NCBI RefSeq assembly: GCF_900177705.1
Contig: NZ_FXBA01000003.1
Span: 62,001-126,000, forward strand
From: Fibrobacter sp. UWB15
GTDB lineage: Bacteria; Fibrobacterota; Fibrobacteria; Fibrobacterales; Fibrobacteraceae
DNA: 64,000 bases
Direction of reading: 5' to 3'
The notes below the pieces were generated by a model. The model made no database searches. It saw only the letters and a list, made by a program, of their open reading frames with translations, and was not told the DNA's origin. Positions within the stretch are counted from its first letter, which is position 1; each line of letters opens with the position of its first letter. The position numbers and the translations under genes are program-made. Positions 42,092 through 50,558 of the stretch are shown one piece after another.

Positions 42092-43573
42092 CTAAAATTC
42101 AATCGTTTTCCAGCCTTCGGCGCCAAAGCGCAGGTCGCGTTCTACAAATTCCCAAATCAAGAGTTTTTTGCCCTTGAGCACGCCTGCCTTGCGGGCGAGC
42201 TTTTCACGCACGAGTGTAGAAGCACCGCCATCGCTCACGATAGAGGCTACCGGACGGCTGATATTCTTTGCAAAATGGGCAATCCAGCCCGCATTCACCG
42301 GCGCATCCGTCTGGTAAATACGGCTGAAGCTGTCGCCGAGAATCAAAATCTTCGACTTGCGGAAGTCGTCTTTGAAAGGAGTGACCACGTGGCCTGTCAC
42401 CTGTTGCACCTTGAACACGTTAAACTTATTGAGCCCGCTCATTTCGCCGATGTCGCCCATGCGGTTCGCCAAGGAATCAGACACCACATAATCCATGGAC
42501 GGATTCCCGATATCGATCAAACCCGCATCGACCATCGCGTTTACCTTCTTCGCGATTTCACCCGCCGCAAGTTCCGCACCCCTGGGAGTCCAGTGGGTAT
42601 CGTCGTCCAGATAAAGAGCTCCCAAGCTAGCATCGTCAACCTTCGCGGCAAGGAGCGGCGTATACAGGTCCACCGTATTCAGCCCGAGTTTCGCCAAGGA
42701 ATCCAGAATCGCCTTGCCATGTCCAGCAAGCTTCAAGCCATCGACGCCGGTCAAACGTTCCGGATAAATACTCGGCTTACCCGGAGTAATCACCACCAGG
42801 AGTTCAACGCCCTTCGCCTTGAGCTGTTCGCGGAACTTGAGAATCGCCTGAATCGGGTTATCGAGTTTTGCGCTACGCACATCCAGCGGAGATGGCTGCA
42901 CCAGGAATTCGACATCTTGACGATAGAAAAGCCAACGGCCCGCCCCGGAACCGAGCACCACCTTTTCGCCCGGATCATTGAAGATATTCCACACCGCTAG
43001 CTGGTACTTGGGGCGGAACGCAAGCACAAGCGCGTTTTCGTCTTCGACCTTGTTTTCGAACGCACGCAGGTAGCGGCTCGTCCACACGCCATAATGCTTA
43101 ATGCAACAAAGCGCACGCCAAAGCGAGAATTGCCCAAATTCGGCCACCACCGCCTTCAGCGTTGAATCTACCGCTTTGAAGGTTTCCGGTTCATCTTCAA
43201 GGGCTGCCACCAAGGTATCCGCATGTTTCAGCAACTTGTAGTCTGACTCGGCCGTATCCAGTTCGGCATAGCTATTCACCGAAAGCGCAACCGCTTCCAG
43301 GTCAGAAAGAGCACTGACCACGCCTTCAAGTGATTCGCCCACTTCGGCACCACCGGCAATCGATTCACGCGCCGCAAACCAGGCTTCGTTCAACTTGGCC
43401 GCCGATTCCGACATCTTGGATTCGCGCGCAAAAGGGGTATATACAATATCTTTGAAAATATCGAGGCTTACAAAGCGCTTTTCGCCACGCAAGTCCGCCA
43501 CCGTCTGCACCGAAAACGGCAGTAGCAACAAAACGGCAAAAACAACGATAAAGGCTATATAAAGTTTCTTCAC
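42092..43573 (-). CDS. AlgJ/AlgX-like SGNH-family protein (polysaccharide O-acetylation)
   Basis: 493 residues with one N-terminal membrane anchor (MKKLYIAFIVVFAVLLLLPF). The AlgX/AlgJ SGNH hydrolase-like domain shows LVVITPGKPSIYPERL, LYLDDDTHWTPRGAELAA (the DxxH pair) and ILILGDSFSRIYQ (the GDS nucleophile motif). Such proteins acetylate exopolysaccharides in the periplasm, usually with an MBOAT partner, which is not adjacent here. The start reads GTG at 43573. Confidence 0.82.
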   Translation of the reverse strand: MKKLYIAFIVVFAVLLLLPFSVQTVADLRGEKRFVSLDIFKDIVYTPFARESKMSESAAKLNEAWFAARESIAGGAEVGESLEGVVSALSDLEAVALSVNSYAELDTAESDYKLLKHADTLVAALEDEPETFKAVDSTLKAVVAEFGQFSLWRALCCIKHYGVWTSRYLRAFENKVEDENALVLAFRPKYQLAVWNIFNDPGEKVVLGSGAGRWLFYRQDVEFLVQPSPLDVRSAKLDNPIQAILKFREQLKAKGVELLVVITPGKPSIYPERLTGVDGLKLAGHGKAILDSLAKLGLNTVDLYTPLLAAKVDDASLGALYLDDDTHWTPRGAELAAGEIAKKVNAMVDAGLIDIGNPSMDYVVSDSLANRMGDIGEMSGLNKFNVFKVQQVTGHVVTPFKDDFRKSKILILGDSFSRIYQTDAPVNAGWIAHFAKNISRPVASIVSDGGASTLVREKLARKAGVLKGKKLLIWEFVERDLRFGAEGWKTIEF

Positions 43574-43634
43574 ACTAGAAAAATAAAAATTTCAGCATAA
43601 CAAAAAAGGCTGGCAGCCGAAACTACCAGCAAAA

Positions 43635-43707
43635 TACCCGGATCGCGATTCGAACGCGAGTCTGATCCTTAGGAGGGACCCGTTCTATCCAACTGAACTA
43701 TCCAGGC
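43635..43707 (-). tRNA. tRNA-Arg(CCT)
   Basis: Full cloverleaf on the minus strand: acceptor GCCTGGA with TCCGGGT (one terminal G-T pair), D-arm GTTC/GAAC, anticodon stem GGTCC/GGATC with loop CTCCTAA (anticodon CCT, reads AGG), 4-base variable loop, T-arm TCGCG/CGCGA with loop TTCGAAT. Discriminator A; CCA is not encoded. Confidence 0.93.
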
Positions 43708-43718
43708 AAATTCGGTGG

Positions 43719-43746
43719 CAAATATAACAAAAAATTTCTACATTTG
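43719..43746. promoter_or_regulatory. Divergent promoter boxes for tRNA-Arg and metG
   Basis: CAAATATA at 43719-43726 (TATATTTG on the minus strand, 11 bases before the tRNA 5' end) and TACATTTG at 43739-43746 (5 bases before the metG ATG). Only 12 bp separates the two boxes, so their upstream elements would overlap. Confidence 0.5.
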
Positions 43747-43751
43747 GAGCT

Positions 43752-45821
43752 ATGAAAAATTTTTACGTTACTACTCCGATTTATTACGTGAATGACGCCC
43801 CGCATATTGGGCATTCCTACACCACGGTTTTGGCCGATATTCTCACCCGTTTCCACAAGATTCTCGGCTACCAGACGTTCTTCTTGACCGGTACCGACGA
43901 ACACGGCCAGAAGGTGCAGCGCGCCGCCGAAAAGCGCGGCGTGACCCCGCAGGAACACGTAGACGAATACTACCACCGCTTCGAAGACCTGTGGAAGAAG
44001 ATGGGAATCGGTAACGACTTCTTTATCCGCACCACGATGCCCGAACACAAGGCCTTTGTGCAGGAATGCCTGCAGAAGCTCTGGGACAAGGGTGAAATCT
44101 ACTCGAAGGAATACGAAGGTTGGTATTCCGTCGGCGAAGAACGCTTCTTTAGCGAAGACGAACTCGACGAAAACAAGTGCGATCCCATCAGCCACCGCCC
44201 GGTGGAATGGCTCAAGGAAAAGAACTACTTCTTCAAGATGGGTTCTTACCAGCAGAAGCTCATTGACTTCTTGGAAAGCCACAAGGACTGGATTGTGCCG
44301 GACTACCGCTGGAACGAAATCCGCGGATTCCTGCGCCAGCCGCTGAACGACCTCTGCATCAGCCGCCCCAAAGCACGCCTCAGCTGGGGCATTCCGCTGC
44401 CGTTCGACACCGACTACGTGACCTACGTCTGGTTCGACGCGCTCCTGAACTACGTGAGCGCTTCCACCGCCTTCCACAAGACTTATGCCGACGGCACGCC
44501 GATTTGGCCCGCCACTTACCACCTGATCGGTAAGGATATTTTGACGACCCACAGCGTGTACTGGCCGACCATGCTCATGGCTCTCGACATTCCGCTTCCG
44601 CAGCATATTCTGGCCCACGGCTGGTGGCTCGTGAACGGCGGAGAAAAGATGAGCAAGTCCGCTGGCAACGTGGTGAACCCCATGGACTACATGGAAAAGT
44701 ACGGCATCGACGCATTCCGCTACTTCCTCGCCCGCGAAATGGTGGTGGGCCAGGACGCCAACTTCACCCACGACGCCTTCGTGCGCCGCATCAACAGCGA
44801 CCTCGCCAACGACCTCGGTAACGTGCTGAACCGCGTACACCGCCTGGTCATCACGAACTTCGAAGGCAAACTTCCCGCCGCCACCGCCATTGGCGATGCA
44901 GAAAAGGAAGTCATCGATCTTGCAAACAAGGTGATTGCCGAAATCAAGGAAGGCCTGCCGCAGGCCCGCCTCTCCCAGTCTATCGAAACTATCATGCAAC
45001 TCGTGCGTAGCATCAACCGCTACCTCGAAGTCAAGGCTCCGTGGAAGCTCGCGAAGGACCCGGCCATGAAGGACGAACTCGCGACCGTACTCTACGTTTC
45101 CGCCGAAGCCGTGCGCCTTTCGCTCTGCCTCTTGTGGCCGGTGATTCCGGGCAAGTCCGAAGAAGGCCTCGCCATGATCGGTTCCAAGTTCCAGAGCGCC
45201 GACGACCTCGCCTGGGGAATCCTCAAGGGTGGCGAAGCATTCGGCGAAGGCAAGCCGCTCTTCCCGCGTATTGAAGAAGAAGTCAAGAAGCAGGAGCAAC
45301 AGCCGAAGCCCAAGCAGAACAAGCCCCTGATGGCCGCAGACGTTCCCGCCGCTATGGACATGCGCGTGGCCCAGATCAAGGAAGTGGCCGACCATCCGGA
45401 TGCCACGAGCCTCTACGTGCTCAAGGTGGACGCCGGCGAAGGCGAACTCCGCACCATCTGCAGTGGCCTCAAGAACAGCTACAAGGCCGAAGAACTACAG
45501 GATCGTAAGATTCTCCTGTTCGCTAACCTGAAGCCGAGCGCACTGCGCGGTATCATGAGCCAGGGAATGCTCTTTGCAGGCGACCTCGATAACGAGGCCC
45601 ACACCTGCCGCCTCGTCTCCGTGCCCGAAGACGCAAAGCCCGGTGACCGCGCCCTGTTCAAGGGTGTCGCTCCGAGCGAACCGCGTGAACTCAAGGTGAA
45701 GGACTTCGAAAAGATTGCGCTTTCTGTAAAGGGTGGCGCTGTGTTCTGCGACAGCCTCGCGCTCGAAGTGAACGGCAAGGCCGTGACCTGCGACGTCGCC
45801 GACGGCAACGGAGTGCATTAA
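43752..45821 (+). CDS. metG: Methionyl-tRNA synthetase
   Basis: 689 residues. Class I motifs: APHIGHSYTTV (HIGH) and GEKMSKSAGNVV (KMSKS). Anticodon-binding helices follow (about 380-520), then a Pro/Lys/Gln-rich linker and a C-terminal EMAPII-like tRNA-binding domain from about residue 530 (DMRVAQIKEVADHPDATSLY; LLFANLKPSALRGIMSQGML). The connective-peptide zinc knuckle is degenerate: only one Cys remains (NKCDPISHRPVEW). The start has no properly spaced Shine-Dalgarno sequence. Confidence 0.97.
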   Translation: MKNFYVTTPIYYVNDAPHIGHSYTTVLADILTRFHKILGYQTFFLTGTDEHGQKVQRAAEKRGVTPQEHVDEYYHRFEDLWKKMGIGNDFFIRTTMPEHKAFVQECLQKLWDKGEIYSKEYEGWYSVGEERFFSEDELDENKCDPISHRPVEWLKEKNYFFKMGSYQQKLIDFLESHKDWIVPDYRWNEIRGFLRQPLNDLCISRPKARLSWGIPLPFDTDYVTYVWFDALLNYVSASTAFHKTYADGTPIWPATYHLIGKDILTTHSVYWPTMLMALDIPLPQHILAHGWWLVNGGEKMSKSAGNVVNPMDYMEKYGIDAFRYFLAREMVVGQDANFTHDAFVRRINSDLANDLGNVLNRVHRLVITNFEGKLPAATAIGDAEKEVIDLANKVIAEIKEGLPQARLSQSIETIMQLVRSINRYLEVKAPWKLAKDPAMKDELATVLYVSAEAVRLSLCLLWPVIPGKSEEGLAMIGSKFQSADDLAWGILKGGEAFGEGKPLFPRIEEEVKKQEQQPKPKQNKPLMAADVPAAMDMRVAQIKEVADHPDATSLYVLKVDAGEGELRTICSGLKNSYKAEELQDRKILLFANLKPSALRGIMSQGMLFAGDLDNEAHTCRLVSVPEDAKPGDRALFKGVAPSEPRELKVKDFEKIALSVKGGAVFCDSLALEVNGKAVTCDVADGNGVH

Positions 45822-46179
45822 GGACCGAGCTGGCTAAAATCAACTGAATCCTTACTCTGGAGCCAGCTCTCTCGCAAAAGCGTGCAAAACGAGAGTCGCG
45901 AAATTATGCCTGCATAATTTCATGACCGAGTGAAGCCGCGGACGCCGTAGGCGTCAACCACGCCTCGTTAAATAAACCTAAGCCGAATACAGCAGAAACA
46001 AGTTTACTTGTTTCTATTGTTGAGGTGCCGGTTTATGCAATCATATTGCAATACGAGGCGTTTGTTGCTCACAGAAGACCGTTCGCGCCCAATCGGACTA
46101 AGTCCGTCCCCGAAGCGCTCACTCTCGCAACCGCCCCTGTTTAATAACAGGGGCTTCGTTGCTCACAGAAGACTGTATC
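45822..46179. ncRNA. Hairpin-rich noncoding region, candidate structured RNA or repeat element
   Basis: 358 bp with no credible protein gene. Inverted repeats in order: GAGCTGGCT/AGCCAGCTC (45827-45869), CTCTCG/CGAGAG (45869-45895), GAAATTATG-CCTG-CATAATTTC (45900-45921), GACGCC-GTA-GGCGTC (45941-45955), AGAAACAAG-TTTA-CTTGTTTCT (45994-46015), TGCAAT-CAT-ATTGCA (46036-46050), CGGAC-TAA-GTCCG (46094-46106), GCCCCTGTT-TAAT-AACAGGGGC (46133-46154). A 16-bp direct repeat, GTTGCTCACAGAAGAC, occurs at 46064 and 46158. Three hairpins share a 9-bp stem with a 4-base loop. Whether it is transcribed is unknown. Confidence 0.5.
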
Positions 46180-46722
46180 TTATTCCTCTACGTCCACCAT
46201 TTCAACGTGGAGGTGTTCCATTTCGCCTTTTTCCCAGAGCACCTTGAAACGCGGCCCAAGCTTATCTTGGGCCATTTCTGCAATTTCACGGCGCTTGTTC
46301 ATGGGCACATCGACGATGCGGAAATCCATAGCCGCATTCTTGTAATGCTTTGAATTCTGCTTATGGTAAGGGTAATCGTTTCCACTGGTAATTACGGGAA
46401 CATAATCGTCCCCCATCACCTTATGGTAGCAGCGGACGACTTCGATTCCCATCGTATCCATCGCAGGGAGCAGACTTTCGAGGTATACCCCCGGTTTTTG
46501 ACGGGTGCGCTTGAGCAGCAAACGGTGAACCTCACGCTGATTAAACGGCTTAAGATTCAAATGGCGCATGTATTCTTCGGCGGACCAGTTTTCTTCGACC
46601 TGCTTGGGTTCGTACTTCGGAATGGGCCGATCGTTCGCCTTAATGAGCCTGTATACACCAAACAAAGCTACAATCGCAAGTACAGGCGCCAATAAGTACA
46701 AATGTTTAACAAAAAATTGCAT
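46180..46722 (-). CDS. M15-like D,D-/L,D-carboxypeptidase family protein
   Basis: 180 residues with one N-terminal membrane anchor (about 5-26). The C-terminal part has SKHYKNAAMDFRI (the SxHxxGxAxD zinc motif, with Asn-Ala for the Gly) and EHLHVEM (ExxHxE-like third ligand and base), preceded by VPVITSGNDYPYHK, so it resembles zinc-dependent peptidoglycan carboxypeptidases of family M15. Substrate unproven. A TATTTTTG box lies 11 bases upstream on its strand. Confidence 0.75.
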   Translation of the reverse strand: MQFFVKHLYLLAPVLAIVALFGVYRLIKANDRPIPKYEPKQVEENWSAEEYMRHLNLKPFNQREVHRLLLKRTRQKPGVYLESLLPAMDTMGIEVVRCYHKVMGDDYVPVITSGNDYPYHKQNSKHYKNAAMDFRIVDVPMNKRREIAEMAQDKLGPRFKVLWEKGEMEHLHVEMVDVEE

Positions 46723-46733
46723 TTTTCCGCCAT

Positions 46734-46750
46734 CAAAAATACTATTTTAA
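46734..46750. promoter_or_regulatory. Divergent promoter boxes for the M15-like gene and the small lipoprotein
   Basis: CAAAAATA (46734-46741; TATTTTTG on the minus strand) and TATTTTAA (46743-46750, plus strand, 4 bases before the ATG at 46755) lie nearly back to back. Confidence 0.4.
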
Positions 46751-46754
46751 AGGC

Positions 46755-47108
46755 ATGAAAAAAGTAATTCTTATCTCTGCCACTCTTATTTCTTCGATGT
46801 TCCTTTTCGGCTGCGGCGACAACGCCAACTATACCGGCTGCTGGAAGGGCGAAGCCAATATGATTTTTGAAGTCCTCTCCGAAAACAACCAGGATTTCAC
46901 GATTCGCAACGTGAACGGCGACCTTTCCGCCACCATTCAAGAAGGCAAACTTTGCGGTAAGAATTCTTTGGACATGCCCTACTGCATGAGCGTCAAGGGC
47001 GACTCCGCTTACTACGAATTCGGCGGCATCACCACCGGTTATGCCCGCATCAGCAAAGAAGAATACGAAGACATCTTTGCTTCGCAGAAAAAAGCAGCGA
47101 TTGAATAA
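46755..47108 (+). CDS. Small hypothetical lipoprotein
   Basis: 117 residues. Signal peptide with lipobox (SSMFLFGC), mature part beta-rich with a short disulfide-capable pair (KLCGKNSLDMPYCMS). GCWKGEANMIFEVLSENNQD and the later repetitions suggest a lipocalin-like or META-like small barrel. No family is recognised. It converges with the PDZ-thioredoxin gene. Confidence 0.7.
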   Translation: MKKVILISATLISSMFLFGCGDNANYTGCWKGEANMIFEVLSENNQDFTIRNVNGDLSATIQEGKLCGKNSLDMPYCMSVKGDSAYYEFGGITTGYARISKEEYEDIFASQKKAAIE

Positions 47109-47124
47109 CAACCGCCGCCGCGAA

Positions 47125-47886
47125 TCAATTGATTACGTCTTTAAGGATTTGCTCTATCATGTATTCGGTAGGAGCGCCGCTCCAGACCCGCTTGATGTAG
47201 CCGTCCTTATCCAGCAGCATTAGTGTTGGAACTGCGTGGATGCCATAGCGCATCCACATTTCTTTTTTGGCGTCGCGGTAAAGCGGATACGGCGACGCAT
47301 GCTGGTGGGCATAGAAATCATTCAGCACGTCCACCGATTCGTCTGCAATGCCGATAATTTCGAGACCCTTGTCGCTGTACTTTTTATAGATGTTTGCAAG
47401 CACCGGGAGCGTCTTGCGGCAAGGACCGCACCAAGTGGCCCAAAAGTCGAGCAAGGTGGCCTTCGGCTTTTCCTTACGCTTTTCACCGTTCTTGTAGAAG
47501 TTTTCGCCGAACTTGGCGATTTTACTGCCGATGGCTGACCCCGTGAGACTGCTGATATCGTCGGGACGTTCGGTAAGGGCGACGGCCAGCGTTTTCTTTT
47601 TACCCTCGCGCACGATTTCGATTTTGACCTTTTGTCCCGCCTTATGGTTCGCAACCGCCGACTGGATCTGCGCCATGCCAGTAAGCGTTTGACCTTCAAC
47701 GCCAACAATTTGGTCGCCCGCAACCATGCCCGCCGTAAAGCAGCCCGATTCCGGATGCACGCCAATGACGTTTAAGGCGAGGTGGTTTTCGAAAGTCGCC
47801 TTTTTAAAGGTAACGCCCAGCCAAGGGACGGCAAAAGAAGCGCCCACCGTAAAGAGAAGCGCGAGTATAGCATTGCGAATAGTCAT
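47125..47886 (-). CDS. Secreted PDZ-thioredoxin (TlpA-like) fusion protein
   Basis: 253 residues: signal peptide (MTIRNAILALLFTVGASFA), a PDZ domain (about 20-105; GVHPESGCFTAGMVAGDQIV with GVEGQTLTGMAQIQSAV), then a TlpA/ResA-like thioredoxin domain (about 140-253) with active site FWATWCGPCRK and the cis-Pro loop HAVPTLMLLD. It is probably a periplasmic thiol reductase that binds peptides or partners by its PDZ domain. It starts 2 bp after the dihydroorotate dehydrogenase stop and is in that operon. Confidence 0.88.
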   Translation of the reverse strand: MTIRNAILALLFTVGASFAVPWLGVTFKKATFENHLALNVIGVHPESGCFTAGMVAGDQIVGVEGQTLTGMAQIQSAVANHKAGQKVKIEIVREGKKKTLAVALTERPDDISSLTGSAIGSKIAKFGENFYKNGEKRKEKPKATLLDFWATWCGPCRKTLPVLANIYKKYSDKGLEIIGIADESVDVLNDFYAHQHASPYPLYRDAKKEMWMRYGIHAVPTLMLLDKDGYIKRVWSGAPTEYMIEQILKDVIN

Positions 47887-47888
47887 GA

Positions 47889-49076
47889 TTAAACAGTTTT
47901 AGTTTGTTTGGGATTGTGATCGTCGTAATCCGAAAGCGTGGTATAACCCGTTTCCAAAAGGGCCGCTTCCAGTTCCTTACGCATGGCGTGAGCCGCCATC
48001 CAGCGGAAAGCCACCACCGAATAGCATTCCACCGCATCGACACCAAGCTTAATCAAGTCAAAGATCTTGAAGCCGTGGTCAATGCCACCGCAGGCAATCA
48101 CGCTAATCTGGGGGTAATGCTTGCGGATGTAGGTTACGTTCCACATCATGTTTTCGTAGAGCGGCCTGCCCGACATGCCGCCGCAATCGCCATCGGCACG
48201 GAGCGGAGTCAAGTCTTCGAACTTGGTTTCAACCGGGAGTTCGCTAATCTTCTTGGTGGGGTAAGTATTACCCACCACTACACCGTTTACGCCCGTACGC
48301 ACAATCATGTCCATCACGTTCACCAGGTGGCGTTCCGACAGATCAGGGCTAATCTTGGCATACACGGCCTTGCGAATCGCCTGGGCATTGCGGTACTTCA
48401 TGATTTCGCCGAAAATACGTTCGGTGAGTGTCAGGTCCATGTCGACGCGGGATTCACCGGTATTGGGGCAGCTCAAATTGATTTCGATAAAGTCGCCGGC
48501 CTTGTAGGCAATGGCAAAACTTTCGAGCAGGTCCTTCAGCTTTTCTTCGTCGTCGGTAAGTCCCGGAGTTTCCGCCACCGAGACACCCACGCAAAGTCCT
48601 ACCTTGTGGGCTTTGGTCAACTGTTCGTCGGCGCGACGCGCAATGACTTCGACCCCTTCGTTATTGAGTCCCATGCTGTTATGGATAGCACGCTCATTCT
48701 CTAAAAAGCCGATACGCGGGCGGTGAGTGTTACCTTCGCGAAACTTGCGGGTAGCAGTTCCCACGGTAATGCCGCCAAAGCCCATGTTCGCATAGTCGCA
48801 AATGCGCTTGGCAGTCTTGTTGGCACCGGCCGCCAAAATGATAGGGCAACCCAGGTACAGAGAATTACTGTGGTCCGGAAAGGTAATGACGCGCTTGAGA
48901 GTCTTGCTCAAGTCGGGGCGACCACCCATAAAAGGAATGTAGGGGGCAAACCGGGCTGCATGTTTCAAAGAATCGTGACGGAATTCCGGGTTATTGTGAA
49001 AAATGCGGCGGATAAAGGCCAAGACACGGTCGCCGAAATTCAGGTAATACTCGTGGTTTACACAATTAAAAGACAT
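47889..49076 (-). CDS. pyrD: Dihydroorotate dehydrogenase family protein
   Basis: 395-residue FMN enzyme of pyrimidine synthesis. N-terminal extension of about 70 residues as in the membrane-associated class 2 enzymes. FMN-barrel motifs: GCPIILAAGANK, HNSMGLNNEGVEVIA, DFIEINLSCPNTGE, GVVVGNT, GGMSGRPLYENMMW, VIACGGI. The catalytic-loop residue is Cys (NLSCPNT), which is typical of class 1, while class 2 has Ser. Electron acceptor is therefore uncertain. It is the first gene of a two-gene unit with the PDZ-thioredoxin protein. Confidence 0.85.
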   Translation of the reverse strand: MSFNCVNHEYYLNFGDRVLAFIRRIFHNNPEFRHDSLKHAARFAPYIPFMGGRPDLSKTLKRVITFPDHSNSLYLGCPIILAAGANKTAKRICDYANMGFGGITVGTATRKFREGNTHRPRIGFLENERAIHNSMGLNNEGVEVIARRADEQLTKAHKVGLCVGVSVAETPGLTDDEEKLKDLLESFAIAYKAGDFIEINLSCPNTGESRVDMDLTLTERIFGEIMKYRNAQAIRKAVYAKISPDLSERHLVNVMDMIVRTGVNGVVVGNTYPTKKISELPVETKFEDLTPLRADGDCGGMSGRPLYENMMWNVTYIRKHYPQISVIACGGIDHGFKIFDLIKLGVDAVECYSVVAFRWMAAHAMRKELEAALLETGYTTLSDYDDHNPKQTKTV

Positions 49077-49172
49077 GGGTATTCCTTTTGCCTAAACTTA
49101 CACCCTAAAAAATAGAAAATATACCCCTCCTGGGACAATTTTAACAATCGTTTTCTATTTTGTTTAACGAAT

Positions 49173-50558
49173 ATGGAACAGAAAACAATTGATTTAGTCG
49201 TCAAGGCCATCCACGAAAAGATGCCCGCCTATATCCAGACCCTAAGCGATCTGGTAAAAATTCCGTCTATCAGTTTTGACAATTTTGACCAAAAACACGT
49301 GCTGGACTCCGCCGAAAAGGTCAAGGAGCTCTTTTTGCAGGCAGGGCTCACCAACGTGCAGTTTCTGTTGCCGCCCAGCGGACGCCCCTCTGTATACGGC
49401 GAAAGCCTGACTAGCCCCGACAAGCCGACGGTACTTTTGTACGCTCACCATGACGTACAGCCCCCCATGCGCGAAGCGCTCTGGAATACCAAGCCTTTTG
49501 AAGCAAGCCTCCAGGGAGACAGACTCTATGGCCGAGGCACCGCCGACGACAAGGCCGGTATCGTGACTCACTTGGCTGCCCTTGAACAGGTTCGCGCCTG
49601 GAAAAAGAGCGATGGTCCGAACCTCAAGTTCTTGATCGAAGGCGAAGAAGAATCCGGAAGTGCAGGTTTCGAAACCATCTTGAAAAAGAATGCCGCGCTT
49701 TTGAAGTGCGACGCCGTAATTGTGGCAGACCTCGGCAACTTCGCCAAGGGCACCCCCTCGATTACCACCACGCTCCGCGGCATGAGTGCGGTAAACGTAG
49801 AACTCAAGGCCACCAAGGCCCCGCTCCATTCGGGCAGCTGGTCGGGCCCGATTCCTGACCCGGGTCAGGTTCTTTGCCGCATGATTTCAAGCATGACCGA
49901 CGGCAAAGGCAACATCTTGATTCCGAATTTCGAAGATACGCTTGTACCTCCCACTGAAGCGGAGCTTGCCTCGTACAAGAGCCTCGGCATGACCGAGAAA
50001 ATTTTCCGCAACGACGGCGGTATTCTGGACAGCGTCAAGCTGAAAGTTCCCGAAGACGAAATTCTCTTGTCACTGTGGCGCAGGCCCTCGGTCGTGGTGA
50101 CCGCCATGGAAGTCGGCAGCCGTACCAACGCCGGTAACGTTTTGCAAAACTCTGCCTACGCACGCATCGGCATTCGCCTTGCCCCCGGCATGAACGCCGA
50201 TGTCGCTACCCAGCAGTTAGTGGAATTCTTGCAGGCGCAAGTCCCCTACGGCCTGCAATGCAGTATCACTACCGAAGATGGCGCAAACCCCTTTGTGACC
50301 GATACCACTCACCCCTTCTTCCAGAAGATGAGCGAATCCATGGCAAAGGCATACAACGCCGAGACCAAGTTTATCGGTTGCGGAGCTAGCATCCCGGGCG
50401 CAGAGCTATTCCGCAACACCTTCGGCGACATTCCTATTTTGCTCACGGGCCTCGAAGACCCCGAATGCAATGCCCATGGCGAAAACGAAAGCCTCTACTT
50501 GCCCGACTTTGAACACGGCATTGTAGCCGAAGCCCTATTCTTTGGAGAAATCTGCTAA
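49173..50558 (+). CDS. M20 family dipeptidase
   Basis: 461-residue cytoplasmic zinc aminoacylase/dipeptidase. Metal and catalytic motifs: VLLYAHHDVQPP (HxD), GRGTADDKAGI (D), IEGEEESGSAGF (EE), ADLGNF region, and the dimerisation domain with PLHSGSWSGP; C-terminal GAENESLYLPDFEHG-like NAHGENESLYLP supplies the last metal His. Length fits the M20 PepV/CNDP-type family. It overlaps the sirtuin gene by one base (TAATG). Confidence 0.9.
   Translation: MEQKTIDLVVKAIHEKMPAYIQTLSDLVKIPSISFDNFDQKHVLDSAEKVKELFLQAGLTNVQFLLPPSGRPSVYGESLTSPDKPTVLLYAHHDVQPPMREALWNTKPFEASLQGDRLYGRGTADDKAGIVTHLAALEQVRAWKKSDGPNLKFLIEGEEESGSAGFETILKKNAALLKCDAVIVADLGNFAKGTPSITTTLRGMSAVNVELKATKAPLHSGSWSGPIPDPGQVLCRMISSMTDGKGNILIPNFEDTLVPPTEAELASYKSLGMTEKIFRNDGGILDSVKLKVPEDEILLSLWRRPSVVVTAMEVGSRTNAGNVLQNSAYARIGIRLAPGMNADVATQQLVEFLQAQVPYGLQCSITTEDGANPFVTDTTHPFFQKMSESMAKAYNAETKFIGCGASIPGAELFRNTFGDIPILLTGLEDPECNAHGENESLYLPDFEHGIVAEALFFGEIC

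Noticed and set aside
43698-45395. 565-residue antisense reading frame over metG
   Set aside because: It is a codon-bias shadow; its product has no recognisable motifs while the sense frame is metG.
45822-46179. Integron attC array
   Set aside because: No attC core sites (GTTRRRY) paired around cassettes, no cassette genes and no integrase in the window.
46008-46353. Small plus-strand reading frames in the hairpin-rich region
   Set aside because: They run through palindromes and into the antisense of the M15-like gene, with no start signal or protein-like composition.
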